Assembly: GCA_013176395.1 (NCBI GenBank)
Contig: JABMLP010000033.1
Span: 186,001 to 250,000 of the forward strand
Direction: 5' to 3'
Length of the DNA stretch: 64,000 bases
DNA from: Venturia oleaginea
Lineage: Eukaryota; Ascomycota; Dothideomycetes; Venturiales; Venturiaceae
The position numbers and the translations under genes are program-made. Positions 36,291-48,030 of this stretch are shown one piece after another. Below the pieces are notes generated by a model. It did not search any database. It was not told the DNA's origin and saw only the letters and a list, made by a program, of their open reading frames with translations. Numbering within the stretch: position 1 is the first letter of the stretch; every line of letters begins with the position of its first letter.

Positions 36291-36677
36291 ATGAATGAGC
36301 CAATATCAATCCTCTCATTTCCACGCGACCTCCGCCACAAAATTCTACTCCAAACGTACCTCCCAGCATCAGCCATTGAAGTTCTCCACCTTTGCTACTA
36401 AACTGGTCGTTATTTCCGCTACAGTATCCAAAGTAAGTGGGTCTGTACTTGGAGAAACCAAGAAGAGGTGTTCAGGAAGTGGGCTGTCTGCTTAGGACAT
36501 GTTGATGTCCGGCTCAAAGGGGAAGTGAAGTATGTTAAGAGTTTATGGAAAGTAGAGCATTTTAAACTGGTGAAGGCTTGGAAGAAGGGGATGGATGAGG
36601 ACTTGTGTCTGGCGCTGGTAAGGGAGGGTCGTTATGCGCTGGATGAGGGGACGGGAATGATGGGAGTAGCTGTATAG
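36291..36677 (+). pseudogene. F-box/2EXR-like gene with in-frame stop
   Basis: ATG at 36291 starts ISILSFPRDLRHKILLQTYL, similar to the fragment at 35855. TAA at 36399-36401 ends it after 36 residues, but the same frame continues open for 92 more codons (WVCTWRNQEEVFRKWAV, VKYVKSLWKVEHFK) to a stop at 36675-36677. One nonsense codon therefore separates two parts of what looks like one 128-residue protein. An unrecognised intron is less likely because no good donor precedes the stop. Confidence 0.5.
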
Positions 36678-37932
36678 TGTTGTTTGGAAAATGATGATGT
36701 TGTGAAATAGTACAGAATTGAACGAGATACTAAACTGGGGGAGGAAAGGAGATATCAATGCATTTCCCCAAATGCCTGAGAGAGTTGCCTTTAAGAGCAA
36801 GCTGGACCTTTATGATAGTTGCTGCGGTATCGAAAGCTTTAATGATGAAGACCGAGACGTGATGATTGAGTAGAAAAAGCCGACCTACGTAGCGCAATCC
36901 TGCCCAACCTACCCCTTCCTTGCAACTCATCCATCTCTTCTTCCTCTACCTCATCTTCAACTTCATTTCTCAAGAAAAAACCAACATGATTCTCTAGCCC
37001 CTTTTGTTGATATTGGGGCTCTACGCAAAACATTAGACAATCTCCTAGACCCTCCATGTAGTGGCCTGCCGAAACAGGTATCGACGGCGAATGATTATTT
37101 AAACCTTTCTTCTAAGTTCTAGTTTCTTTTGGCTCTCAGGCACTCTAATACACCTTTTCCTCGACGGGAGAGACACGCCGTTGCAATCTTCAGCGTGGTT
37201 TACGTGCTGAGCATTCTTGACGACCGACTGGCCAAGGCCTGGATCAATGAAAATGCCAACCTGTATCGTGGAGAGCGTTCTGGTACCCAGAATCTCATTT
37301 GCAAAGACCGATCACTTCGCCGACATTATACGAGTGATAGAGATAGTTTCGAAAGAGCACCTGGACTTGGAAAAGCCGAGAGCCGTCAAGAAACTAGAAA
37401 GCAGAGTTGGTTGCTTCTAAGGTCTCAAATTTTCCTACAATTTTTTTGTGGAGTCAATGCCTCCTGGCGAAGATCTTATAAGGAGCCCTCCATACATTCA
37501 AGCCAAGTCAAGATTAGTATCAGGCAGCGATATAGACATAGATGAAACAGTGTAGATTCTTGACATCCAAGCTACTAACTATCTATTTAACTAATAGAGA
37601 GAGCATTCTAAATAGACTACACTGCCTGGTAACCCAGCTACTGAGGGCGTGTTCGAGAACGATGGGATAAACCTCGGCGGCTAGAGTTAACCTATCGAAC
37701 CTCTCTAAAGGTGTTCGGAAAAGACCTATATAGTTAATAATCTTATCGTTTTTAGGTCATTTCGCCGCTAACCTATCAAATCTCGCTAACTTTAGCTAGA
37801 TGCGATGAGTCAGATTTCAAGCCTTTCTAAACCGAACTTCACGAACTTGCCTTTAATACGAATTTTATTGGGTCCGCTTATATTTAACGTCCCGCCTCTG
37901 CTCTTAACAATATTTTTTAATGCTACAAATTC
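36678..37932. other. AT-rich intergenic region
   Basis: No intact gene. The part from 37560 is AT-rich and holds two related strings (TTAACCTATCGAACCTCTC at about 37687 and CTAACCTATCAAATCTCG at about 37769), perhaps remains of a mutated transposon. Confidence 0.45.
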
Positions 37933-40924
37933 CTAAAACCGAATCTGCTCAAAGCTATAAATCCCCACCATCTTACTCCTCTTAATACCCTCCTCCCTCT
38001 TCGTAATCTTCCTCTCCATCTTCCCTCCAATCTTAACACTTTCATCGCTCAACGACCTCTTCACAACCTTCAATCCGATAGGCAGCACCTTATCTTCACC
38101 ACTCTCATGCCTCCAAACCCTCCCATTCTTGTTAGCATTCCTCCTCCCCGCATTCGGCACGACAGCAAACGGTTTATATCCCGCATTGACCCTCTTGGTC
38201 TGATACCGAACAAACTCACTCAACACACCCGTCAAGAAAGTAGCCTCATGAACACCTTCCAACGTGGCTGAAATCTCTGCTCTTAGAGAATCGAGGAGTT
38301 TGTCCACTGCGTCTATAGGATCGGCAGCACTGGATAACAACCACCCAGCCATGCCCAAGGCATCGACGGCACAGCTCAGCACCTTGGCAATGACACCAAT
38401 CGCGCGATCCCAGAACTTATCCAACTCTTCATTATCGTCCGGTCCGTCGTCAAGGTAGCGCGTTGTCCATCCACCGTCAGCGAGTTCGATACGTAGAATG
38501 TGGATGAAGAAAACGATTTCGTGGTGGGATAATTGTTGGCGGAGTGTAGAAGTGATGGTATTTGGAGAGAAGGAATCGAGTTTCGTGATTGCTTGTCGAA
38601 GACTGTCTCCACGGATTGGCTTTTCGAGGGTGTCGATTGCACGTTCCAATTCGTCTTCGACATCTTCCATGGCTGCATCAGCGAGTGGATCTTCTGATTC
38701 TTCATCGTCTGACTTCGAGCCATCGCCATCTTTCATGGGCATGTCTCCGTTTGTGAGTGGGTGGTCGCCATTTGTCAAAGCGTTAATGGGAACGTAGCCA
38801 TCCGACAGGTCGCCATCAGTTATAGAGATTACAGGCTCTGGTTGAGGGAGCGTGGCATCGTCAAGGCTAAGGATGATCAGTTTGATAGCATTGACCACCT
38901 CCTCGATTTCAAGTTTTGGGTAGTACGTAAGCAGGGTATGGAGGTGGGCCAAGGATGGATCGAAGTTAGCAAGAGCAAGTGCTACATCGCCGCGAGCAAC
39001 TGAGTTCTCAGAAGGGCTGATGGCCTGTAGAGCTTGTTGGATAAGGTCGGCTGTGAGCTGGCCGGTGATAGTCAACCATTGGAACAAATTTGGTGATAGA
39101 AACTTGACAATAACTGCGGAGGTTCTTTTGTGAGCTTCGCCGGAGCTGGAAAGCTCGTTCGTCGTAGGTGTCCATGAGAAGACACGGCTTAGAGCATACA
39201 TCGCTTTTTCTCTGAACAGAGGCAATTTCTTGTCGACCGGAAAGATCCACTCAAGATCAGCCTCTCCATGTTTTGCGATCGATTTCTCCCACTTGTGACT
39301 CGTCTTGTCCAAGTTCGTCTTGACCTTAACTTCTGCAGCAAAAAGTCTTTCGAAGGTGCGAATGTCGCCATTTGAGAGAAGCTCATCCAATTTGGTGATG
39401 GTTTCATCGCTGAACTTTTGGTGCTGGCTGGGATTGGTAGCATTATCTTTGAGACATTTTCCCAACACGGCTGGCAGATCGAATTTTGAAAACCTCTGGG
39501 GCTCCAACGAGCTTCCCACTGCCTTTCCGATGCTGTCAATGAGGAGTGGTTCTGTTAACTTGTGGCGTTTGGAATTACTTGACCTGCCTCCAACCTGTAC
39601 TGCGATGAGGTTTGATCCAGACAGCACTGCTGCAATTCCGGATTTTCCAAAGTATCCAATGAGGTGGGCGCTTGATGGCTTCGCCGTCGACACTGAAATT
39701 CTTCGTTTCTTAGACGAAGTTTCTGCTGGCGTAGACTCACTGATTGGAGCTGTTGCTTGGATAGAGCCGTATTTTGTGTCGTAGATTGTGTAGTTCTGCA
39801 GCGAGCTGGCCAGGAGGAGAGCAGACGATAAAGGAAGGATGCTCTGCACATTCTGCTCCGTGTTCAGAATGTTTGCGATACGTGGAGAAATTCCAGATAG
39901 GTCGTATGAGATGATTGTGCCGTTGTCAAGCTGATATAAAATACCGCTCCCGGCGTTGAGGGAATATGAAGTTTTAACATCCGAGCTTGTAGTACCGGTG
40001 ACTGCGGGCAAGTCCCAGGTGAGCAAATGTTGCGGTTGGGCACGCTGACCGGTTGCGCGGCTTGAGGTTCTCGATCGCAGTGCGAATATGTGAATCTTTG
40101 GTCCAGCGGCATCCTTTGTTATAACAACCAAAATGTCATTCTGATTTTGCAACTCCGGGACGACTCCTGGAATACTGAGGACGGCCAAAACGTCTTCCCG
40201 CCCTCTCAACAGCCCCTGCTTCGCTGCTTCCAAATCCACAAGCTCAGCATGTCGAATATGAAAATCTTGTCCCCTGGTTGGTGTCGAGTCCTCGGTCGAA
40301 GAAGCTATCGAGCCCAGATGGCTCGTCCATAATTCCTCGTCCAGTCTCTCCGAAAACGAGGTGAGTTGACCCTTTTCCTGCAGTACGAGCACGTCATGAT
40401 TGGCCGACTGTGACAGTGCAATGTTGTATGCGGGTAGAGTATCGATCCAAACCACCGAGCTCTCGCCAGACAGAGACTGCTCACTCCGTTTTGGATTGGC
40501 GGGGTCGGCTTGGTGTACCTGCTCTTCTAAGCATAGGACCCGTGTCTTTGAGTCGGTAGACGATGTTTTGGTAGCGGAATATGTGAAGCGACATGCGGGG
40601 CGGTCTTTGGAAGCTTCTTGCTGGAGGGAGCATGGCGGAGTGACAAAGTAGGTATGAGGAGGGACGGGGTATGAAGACAGTATGCGCCGTGTTTTGGCCT
40701 TTCAATGATTAGCATGTCCATCCCTCACTCTCTGCGACAGTCCATACGCTGTAGATATTGACACCCTCTCCGTCGATGCTGACTGCGACCTGAGACCTTT
40801 TCCGCTTCTTAGAATTGGACAAGCTGCGGACGGTTGAAGCGAAAATGCGGCCATTGGCCTGGTCGATGGGGCGGGGAATGTTGGCTATGGTATAGACAGC
40901 GTCTATTGAGGCTCCGCTGGCCAT
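37933..40924 (-). CDS. utp8: Utp8, U3 snoRNA-associated protein of the SSU processome
   Basis: Two exons on the minus strand, 40924-40748 and 40698-37933, encode 980 residues. The N-terminus (MASGASIDAVYTIANIPRP) and the first exon ending in VNIYS begin an N-terminal beta-propeller; exon 2 continues with AKTRRILSSYPVPPHTYF. Propeller-like segments follow (DILVVITKDAAGPKIHIFAL, LLTWDLP, GILYQLDNGTIISYDLSG). The C-terminal half is helical with an acidic linker (GDGSKSDDEESED) and ends in a basic tail (KMERKITKREEGIKRSKM). This fits fungal Utp8, part of the UtpA complex that binds the 5' external spacer of pre-rRNA in the nucleolus; the yeast protein also affects tRNA export. It is divergent with the elg1 gene across a 202-bp gap. 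Confidence 0.78.
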
Positions 40925-41126
40925 GGTGAGGAATTTGCTAGTAATTGATATGAACCTCTGCTTGAATTCGTACTTTCCAAGAGAAAAAAGTTTAGCGCCA
41001 TAACGACGGAACTACGGAACCCTAGAATAGTTCTACCCCTACCAAAGAACGCCAGCGCGTTCGCGTACCGCCCGTCGCGTCCAATGCAAAGTTGCACTTG
41101 AATTCGGCCCAGTCTTCAACAATGAA
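40925..41126. promoter_or_regulatory. Bidirectional promoter between utp8 and elg1
   Basis: Only 202 bp separate the two divergent ATGs, so both genes must share control sequence. No TATA box is obvious. The half nearer elg1 is CG-rich and carries a cluster of ACGCG cores; the half nearer utp8 is A-rich. Confidence 0.7.
41056..41080 (-). promoter_or_regulatory. Three ACGCG (MCB-type) cores upstream of elg1
   Basis: CGCGT appears on the plus strand at 41056-41060, 41062-41066 and 41076-41080, giving ACGCG on the minus strand, 47-71 bp before the elg1 ATG. ACGCG is the core of the Mlu I cell-cycle box bound by MBF in fungi, which drives S-phase replication genes. The site match is seen; control by MBF is inferred. 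Confidence 0.5.
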
Positions 41127-44100
41127 ATGGCTGCTGCTGCTGTTCTGAGAATAATGACTACAGACAGCAAACATCATGTGCACCCATTCTTTCGAAAGCC
41201 AGAATCAAAGGAAGAGAAGGAGAGCAACCAGGACGACGCTGCACCGATTGCTCAACATGCCGCTGTCATAGAAGAGAAGGGAGCCGGCAAGAGGAAGAAA
41301 ACTTCAAAGAAAGGCTCGGATGGAACGAAGGCCAGTGCATCAAAACAGCCATCGCTACTCGCTTTTGTTAGCTTGGAAAAGGCAGAGTTACCAGCTAAGA
41401 CGACAGAATCAGATATGCTCAATGGTGACCCTGCCAGTACTGGCGTACAAGAAGAAGCTACTCTGGAGGAGGACCCCAACTTCGGAAGACGAAAGAGGAG
41501 GAAGACAGCATCTCCAGGACCAGGACCAGGACCAGAAGGACGATTAGATGAAACCGAACAAGCGACAGAGGATCCTGCACAACTTCCATGGCACGAACAG
41601 TTGCTAGTCGAAGCAGCGAAGGCTGAACAGGATTCACTAACTCCTGATAAGGTTGCACTATCTACCGTCTACCACGACAGCACAAGAAACCCGAAGACCG
41701 TGTCTTTCCTCCCGCCCTCACTCTCGCAAGAACCTGAAATCATATCGAACGGCCCCCCTGACCAATCAATTGTATCAAGCACTGATAGAGGTGTTGCAGG
41801 GACTGCTGTTACACCGTCTGCAGAGCAATCGAGGCCAGAGAGCGAAGAAACACAGGCAGACCTCGTAATACCTCCAGCAAGAAGCAATGGACGAGTTTTA
41901 CGGGCTCCTCGAACAACTTCACCGAATACGAACTCGAGGCCTGTGCGAATGATACAGCTCAAGGGCGGAAAACTGGCATCTCCAGCAAAACCCAAACCAA
42001 AGTCGGTGCCAGAAAAGGTGGAAACGAAGAGAAAGACGCGTGGAAGAGGAAAGCAGGCAAAGGAATTGCTTGTGTCCATCACATATGGCAGCAACGATGA
42101 GGGCAATTTCATTGGCGACAAGATCAATCGCATTCTAGACGGAGAGGAAAGGTTCGAGATACAAGCAGTGGATCCTGCCATCCCAACAAAAACCACGACT
42201 CCCAGGAAGGCCTCTCCAAAGAAGCCGTCTGGCCCACCGAAACCAACTCATCCCTTTTTCTCTGGAAAGCCACTTCCAAAGCCAGTTCAAGATTATGTCT
42301 TGATCTCGAAATATGGTACCGAAGACAACGCCGCCAATATATCTGCCCGTAAATCCTCAGCTACCACGCCCGGAAAGATTCGAGCAGAAGCTCAAGCTCA
42401 TCGTGCTGTACGCAGCATCCCAGGATTTAGTCATGCAATGAGTGCACCTCGACCCAAGAAGGCATCTGGTTCCCGTGAAGCACCGTGGCCATCGGAAGGC
42501 ATTGTTCATGCTCGTGGAGACATGAGTGAATGCCCAGTGTCTTATTGTGATCTTGCTGCCTCAGGGCTTCAAGAGGTTCACTCCAAGCGCAAGCAAGCAT
42601 CTATTATTGTCCCTGATTCGGAAGACATTGTTAGCCAGTATTCTAAGGGACTGGCTCCTTACGGTGACCGCTCAGTCCTCAGGATTCCTGAGCGCATAAT
42701 CACTACTGGCGCCCAATTGCAACAACTCGTTTCTACTAAGCTGCATACTCGTTTCACAGTCTCAAAAGACGCGGATGCGGACAGCGACTCCGAGGGCGAC
42801 AGTGTGGTCGGAAGACAGCAGCCACAGCACGCACCTCATCCTGCTTTATCTACCATGTATGCAATCATTGAGAGCTCACTCAGCCCATTCGACAAATTCG
42901 AGTGCGAGACTCAAGCATGGACTCATAAACATGCTCCAAGATGTGCTGATGAGGTTCTTCAATCCGGGAAAGAAGCGCTCATTCTTAGGGATTGGCTCAA
43001 GAACTCGACCATTTCTGCGGTTGAGAAGGGCAGCAACAGATCTACAACAGGCTCACATATCACATCCACCAAGACCAAGGCCAAGACAGAGAAGAAAAAG
43101 AAGCGGAAACGGCCTGATGATCTTGACGACTTTCTCGTATCGAGCGAAGATGAGCTGGCTGAATCGGCAGAATTGGAGGTGCTGGAGGATAACGCTGCTG
43201 ATGGGCTTCGGGATCCTCAAAAACGCTCTTTGGTCCGTGGTGGTGCTCAAGGAGTTCGCGGTGCAGTCAAGTCATGCAACGCTGTATTGATTAGTGGACC
43301 TCACGGATGTGGCAAGACTGCGGCAGTCTATGCGGTGGCCAAAGAGCTTGGGTTTGAAGTGTTCGAGCTGAATTCTGGCTCACGAAGGAGTGGCAAAGAT
43401 GTGCTTGAGAAGGTAGGAGACATGACAGAGAATCACTTGGTGCAACAGGTCTCAAAGGCTCTTTCTGAGAAGACAGACGCGAAGAATGAGAAGCCTATCA
43501 GCATCGAAATCATCCCAGATGACACTCCCGACGTCAAACAGGGAAGCATGACTTCCTTCTTCAAGCCTGCCGCTCAAAAGAAGAAACCTGCCATGAAGAC
43601 AGCGCCTGCGCCCGTGGCAGTACCGAAACTGAACGACAAGGATGCCAAGAAAGATCAGCCACGACAAGAACAAAAGCAGTCCCTGATTCTGCTCGAGGAA
43701 GTCGATATCCTGTTCGATGAGGACAAACAATTCTGGCTCACGGTCTTCGCACTTGCTGCTCACTCGAAGCGACCCATCATAATGACCTGTGCCCATGAGA
43801 ACCTGGTGCCTCTCGATTCACTCGCTCTGCATGCAATTCTTCGTTTCACCGCTCCGCCGGTGGATCTCGCCGTTGACTATCTCCTCCTTACAGCTGCATG
43901 TGAAGGCCATCTTTTGGAGCGAACAGCTGTCAAATCTCTGTTTGCATCTAACAGCAACGACATTCGTGCTAGCGTCACGAACCTGGACTTTTGGTGTCAG
44001 ATCGGCGTTGGTGATAATACTGGCGGCTTTAACTGGATGATCGATCGTTACCCACCAGGTGTGGATGTAGACGAGCGTGGCAATACACTTCGCGTCGTGA

Positions 44101-45245
44101 GCAAGCATACCTACACCAACGGTACAGGTCTCATCTCGCAGGATCTGCTCCGAGATGACTCTTGCGACAGCGTTGAGCACACCGAGTCTTTGCTTACAGC
44201 AGCGTGGTCTGAATGGCAACTGGTTCCTGGAGACCTCCTCTCGCAGGCAAATCCTGATACGGTCACGCATTCCCCTCCCAAGTCAGAGTTGTCATGTCTA
44301 CAAGATCTCGAGTTTCTGGCAGATTGCACCAGCGCTGCCGATTTGTATTGCGGTTTTGAAATGCGCGAAGCCGACCAGGTATGTCTACATTGCTGTCTCA
44401 TTAAGCCATCAACTAATCACATGAAGCAACCACTTGACACATTGTCCCCAGAAATCGCAGATAAGGCGCGTTCAAACTACATTGTGGGATTCCCTTGGAC
44501 ACTCGTTCAAGCTGATTCCATCCCTGACTACGCGAACATGGACACGAGACTAGCCATCACCAATCAACTATTAACCCATCAAATCCACTCTTCACTTCAT
44601 AACAACGACAAAAATGGTGATGTGCTTGACGGCATTCTTATCAAAAGCAAATCACTTGAACACAATCTCATCACGGCAATCCAGAGACACCGCTCTCCCA
44701 ACCAGGCCCAACCTGAGCTAAGCCGCGCAAACTTTTCCGCAGCACTCGACCCCCTTGCCGAAGCACCCTCAGCATCCCTCACAGCGCCAACTGCGATGAC
44801 CGCCTCGTCCCTCGATCGCGAATTCTCAATCATTGTTACGGATATCGCACCCTATGTCCGTAGCATCGCGGCGCATGATATTACGGTTAAGCAGCAGAGA
44901 TTGAAGGTTAGTAATTTATTGAGTGCAGGTGGCGAAGCGAAGAAAATGCGCATGACGAGGGCGAGTCGGAGCGCAGTTGAGGGCGGACGGAGGGAAACTA
45001 CGAGGAAGGAGAGGTGGTTTGACAAATCGCTTAATCTTGGACTAGTGCTGTGGACTGCGGGGAAGGGATGGGATGATGTTTTGAAGGCGAGGAGGAGCAT
45101 TGATGGGGAGAGTGTGGGGAGTATGGGGGAGGGGAGCGTTGTAAGTGCAAAAGATCAGAGTGTAAGGAGTGCTGACGAGGAGACTGGCATGGTAAGAGTT
45201 GGTCAGACTGGTGGCAATGAGGATGTTATGGACGAGCTTGCTTGA
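41127..45245 (+). CDS. elg1: Elg1/ATAD5-like large subunit of the PCNA-unloading RFC-like complex
   Basis: One long frame with an in-frame 48-nt segment, 44379-44426, that looks like an intron (GTATGT, CTAAT branch, AAG end); 1356 residues if spliced. The N-terminal 700 residues are mostly disordered and basic. The AAA+ module has Walker A GPHGCGKT (724-731), FELNSGSRRSGKDVLEKVGD, Walker B LILLEEVDILFDED (from 853), and RPIIMTCAHENLVPLDSLAL, followed by a collar-like helical part. An insert between Walker A and B holds a PCNA-binding PIP box, QGSMTSFF (805-812). Other PIP-like strings are QPSLLAFV (about 74), HPFFRK (19) and HPFFSG (about 373). Elg1 partners Rfc2-5 and unloads PCNA after replication. 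The identity is firm for the AAA+ part. The 3' end from about 45050 is Gly/Ser-rich. Confidence 0.85.
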   Translation: MAAAAVLRIMTTDSKHHVHPFFRKPESKEEKESNQDDAAPIAQHAAVIEEKGAGKRKKTSKKGSDGTKASASKQPSLLAFVSLEKAELPAKTTESDMLNGDPASTGVQEEATLEEDPNFGRRKRRKTASPGPGPGPEGRLDETEQATEDPAQLPWHEQLLVEAAKAEQDSLTPDKVALSTVYHDSTRNPKTVSFLPPSLSQEPEIISNGPPDQSIVSSTDRGVAGTAVTPSAEQSRPESEETQADLVIPPARSNGRVLRAPRTTSPNTNSRPVRMIQLKGGKLASPAKPKPKSVPEKVETKRKTRGRGKQAKELLVSITYGSNDEGNFIGDKINRILDGEERFEIQAVDPAIPTKTTTPRKASPKKPSGPPKPTHPFFSGKPLPKPVQDYVLISKYGTEDNAANISARKSSATTPGKIRAEAQAHRAVRSIPGFSHAMSAPRPKKASGSREAPWPSEGIVHARGDMSECPVSYCDLAASGLQEVHSKRKQASIIVPDSEDIVSQYSKGLAPYGDRSVLRIPERIITTGAQLQQLVSTKLHTRFTVSKDADADSDSEGDSVVGRQQPQHAPHPALSTMYAIIESSLSPFDKFECETQAWTHKHAPRCADEVLQSGKEALILRDWLKNSTISAVEKGSNRSTTGSHITSTKTKAKTEKKKKRKRPDDLDDFLVSSEDELAESAELEVLEDNAADGLRDPQKRSLVRGGAQGVRGAVKSCNAVLISGPHGCGKTAAVYAVAKELGFEVFELNSGSRRSGKDVLEKVGDMTENHLVQQVSKALSEKTDAKNEKPISIEIIPDDTPDVKQGSMTSFFKPAAQKKKPAMKTAPAPVAVPKLNDKDAKKDQPRQEQKQSLILLEEVDILFDEDKQFWLTVFALAAHSKRPIIMTCAHENLVPLDSLALHAILRFTAPPVDLAVDYLLLTAACEGHLLERTAVKSLFASNSNDIRASVTNLDFWCQIGVGDNTGGFNWMIDRYPPGVDVDERGNTLRVVSKHTYTNGTGLISQDLLRDDSCDSVEHTESLLTAAWSEWQLVPGDLLSQANPDTVTHSPPKSELSCLQDLEFLADCTSAADLYCGFEMREADQVCLHCCLIKPSTNHMKQPLDTLSPEIADKARSNYIVGFPWTLVQADSIPDYANMDTRLAITNQLLTHQIHSSLHNNDKNGDVLDGILIKSKSLEHNLITAIQRHRSPNQAQPELSRANFSAALDPLAEAPSASLTAPTAMTASSLDREFSIIVTDIAPYVRSIAAHDITVKQQRLKVSNLLSAGGEAKKMRMTRASRSAVEGGRRETTRKERWFDKSLNLGLVLWTAGKGWDDVLKARRSIDGESVGSMGEGSVVSAKDQSVRSADEETGMVRVGQTGGNEDVMDELA

Positions 45246-48030
45246 TTGCAGTTGAGCTTCGCGAGCTTTGCGAGCTTTGTGTGACACTGCGCATCCCCGC
45301 GGAAAGGATTCGATAGTGGTATGATATATATGAATGCATGATCTAGTAAGCCCCTTTCCCTACATCCTTTCCATCATCTTGGACGCTGTGTTCCACTTGC
45401 TTAACCTAAGATGCTTCTCCTCTCTCCTTCTGCTGCCTTCATTCAGCGGTGTCTAGATATCAATCGGGTGGCTCCCTGCAATTGTTCACCGCTACAGGTG
45501 TGGACAGCAACCTTGCCGACAGCAACCTCTTGCACTAATGCACGAGGTCTTTTCTCTTTATTACGGGAATCGATACAAACACAGACGGCAAGACCTGGCA
45601 ACGGTCCCTGAAATACGTCGATGAGCAGTCTTTTTACAGACCGAAGCTGTCAGCCGATGCACACGGCCTTTTTTGGCAGCATCTGGGGAGGCAATCAAGG
45701 GGCTGCGGAAGCACACAGAATGTGATATGTTACGTCATGCCCTTTCACAACCATTCGAGTGGGTCATCGCTCTAGCTTGGCGAGAACGCAAACACAGTAA
45801 CGGCACCTCGTTCGACGTCCGTCTGGTTCAATGGAGACTTCCTTTCCATGAGAATTGTGGATGATGACTATTCTGGGTGGGTTTCGGCTGGATACTTACT
45901 ACTGCAGGTAATGCCGTGTGTTACTCTCCTGATATGGTATATGCGAAACGTCGACGATTTGCCACTTAAGTTCCCTCACATCCCCAGCACCTCTATATTT
46001 TCTGAATTGCTCGTTTATTTCATTTCCTCATCTTTCTCCGTTCACATTTTTGGGGGTGGTGACTGTTTTCTGATATAAATACCTGCCTTATAGGTCGTCT
46101 CCTTTCCATCTTTTGGGCGAGGGCGACTATCTTCTTACCATTTTGGTGTCTGTTTGTCCTTAATTTTTATCTTTATATACATCGAAAAGCCGTGGCAGGT
46201 ACTCAAAAATTGCAGGAGTTCTCGGAAACTTTGTCATTTTACTCTACGTTTTTCTGCTCTGTCTCTTCTTCACACTCTTTTATGGCTCAGCGAGCTCGCG
46301 AACATATCTTCTGTTTGGTACAGCAATGATCCTGCGTCTTCTTTTCCTTCGCGCAACACATCCACGTTCTTCGGAAGACGCCGAGAAACGCATTTTGGCT
46401 TTTGCATTCACGGCCACGGAACGTTGGCTTGCCTTGCTGCACACTCGTTCTCTTATTATTTTTCCCCTCTAACTTTTGCATATATTTTGCTGGTTAAATT
46501 GGGCATGAGTTTCGCGGCTAAGGCCTAGGCTTCTTACGTGGAAATGGCCAATTGTCCGGATATCACAGCACAGCCAAGAGAATTTCAGAAACTTTGTGTC
46601 CAAGGGCAAGGGCCACATATCAATGCAAGGCGCTGTGCTTGTTCTCATTCCTCGCCTTCATGTATGTCTTGCTGCCTGGTCTCTCCTCATGAGTGGGCTG
46701 AGCAATCTAGACAATATAGTCAGTTTCCAAAATGGAGTATCGAGCGACATCAGCGGCTAATTTTGCGATAGATTTCGGGACGATCCACCATTGGACACGA
46801 ATGACCGAAAATTCCAGGGATTACGTGTGACAAAAGGATCGTGCACTCCGAGAGTGCTGGAGCTGGATCCAACCTGGTTGCTCAGAGAAGATACCGTTTA
46901 GGACGTAAGCCTTCGCACACGACTTGCTTGTTGATGCTGATATGATAGCTAATCTCAATCAGCTCGGACCAGAGGTTCTGCCTATGCTGCCACTGTTCTT
47001 CGCGTTCAGCATGTTCTTTCGTTTTCTTCTTCGAGCGAGTCCCCAGACTTTGATGGAAATTTCCCTTTTTACCGGAATATTCATGACGGCCAATGATGGC
47101 GAACAGATTTATCAGAATAACCTCGAGCGACATCATAACGAATCCCTCAAATGCATCAAACATGAGCTTCAGTGAGACCGATGACCGCTACCCTCCATCC
47201 CCCAGAATGGTCATTATTATTCACACATTCGAGGAGGATGGCATGGCCGCCTCGTGCTGGGGTTTTTCGTCAGCAAGGGCACCGTCGCGCATCGAAACTA
47301 TCAAGGAGCAGTCTCTCGTACTACCACGAAACGAGTCCGCGGAAGATAAGATGCCGATGGTGGTGGGTGTTAGATGAGATTTTGTTGGTTTGAGATTATT
47401 GCGGTTGTAATGTATGCACACAGCTTGCTAGTTGATAGTTTTAGTTGTGAATTTTGTATGAGAATATCATCTGACTGCTTGAAGATCGAAGGGTGAGGTA
47501 CGTATATTGTTCTGAAATTAGGATTTGGTGTAGCTGGACTTTTGTTTGCGCGGTGATCGATTTGCTCGTTGTAGTCGGTTCAAAATCCATATCACCAACA
47601 TGTCAAGGATGTGATTATCTATGAGCGCCTAAAACCTCCACACCAGAGTCGTTAAACAATGAGTCTATGAAAGTAAGCACAAACATGAGCATTAAGTGAC
47701 TAATCTTCCTGGTAATGTTTATTACACGATGCTCGATACAAATTAAAACCAAAACCCACGACATCAACGATTCCGTTGTATTACAGAAACTTGAGACATC
47801 GTTGAAACAATAAACAGGCTATACAATTCTCTATAGCCTATAGGAGCGCCTAAGAGCTTAGCTTTCGGCCACGTCTTCGCTGGACGTACATCAGTACTAC
47901 TACTAATACTACTACTACTACCACTACCACTACAGGTTACACAGAAAACCCGAAAAGAAAATGATACAAGAAAAGAAGAGAAAAACACAAGCATTACCCC
48001 AACAAAGAACAGACCCACACACACCAGACC
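45246..48030. other. 2.8-kb gene-poor region
   Basis: No gene is supported. The part 45950-46500 is T- and C/T-rich. A trinucleotide repeat lies at 47894-47934, just past the end of the GMC oxidoreductase gene. Confidence 0.5.
47894..47934. repeat. ACT/ACC trinucleotide microsatellite
   Basis: A run of TAC/ACT triplets shading into ACC triplets over about 41 bp, in the 3' flank of the GMC oxidoreductase gene. Confidence 0.75.

Noticed and set aside
37129..37545. 138-residue plus-strand ORF
   Set aside because: Basic, low-information translation in a relic-rich region; an overlapping frame is equally open.
46154..46528. 124-residue plus-strand ORF in T-rich DNA
   Set aside because: The hydrophobic translation is explained by T-rich base composition; no start context or homology.
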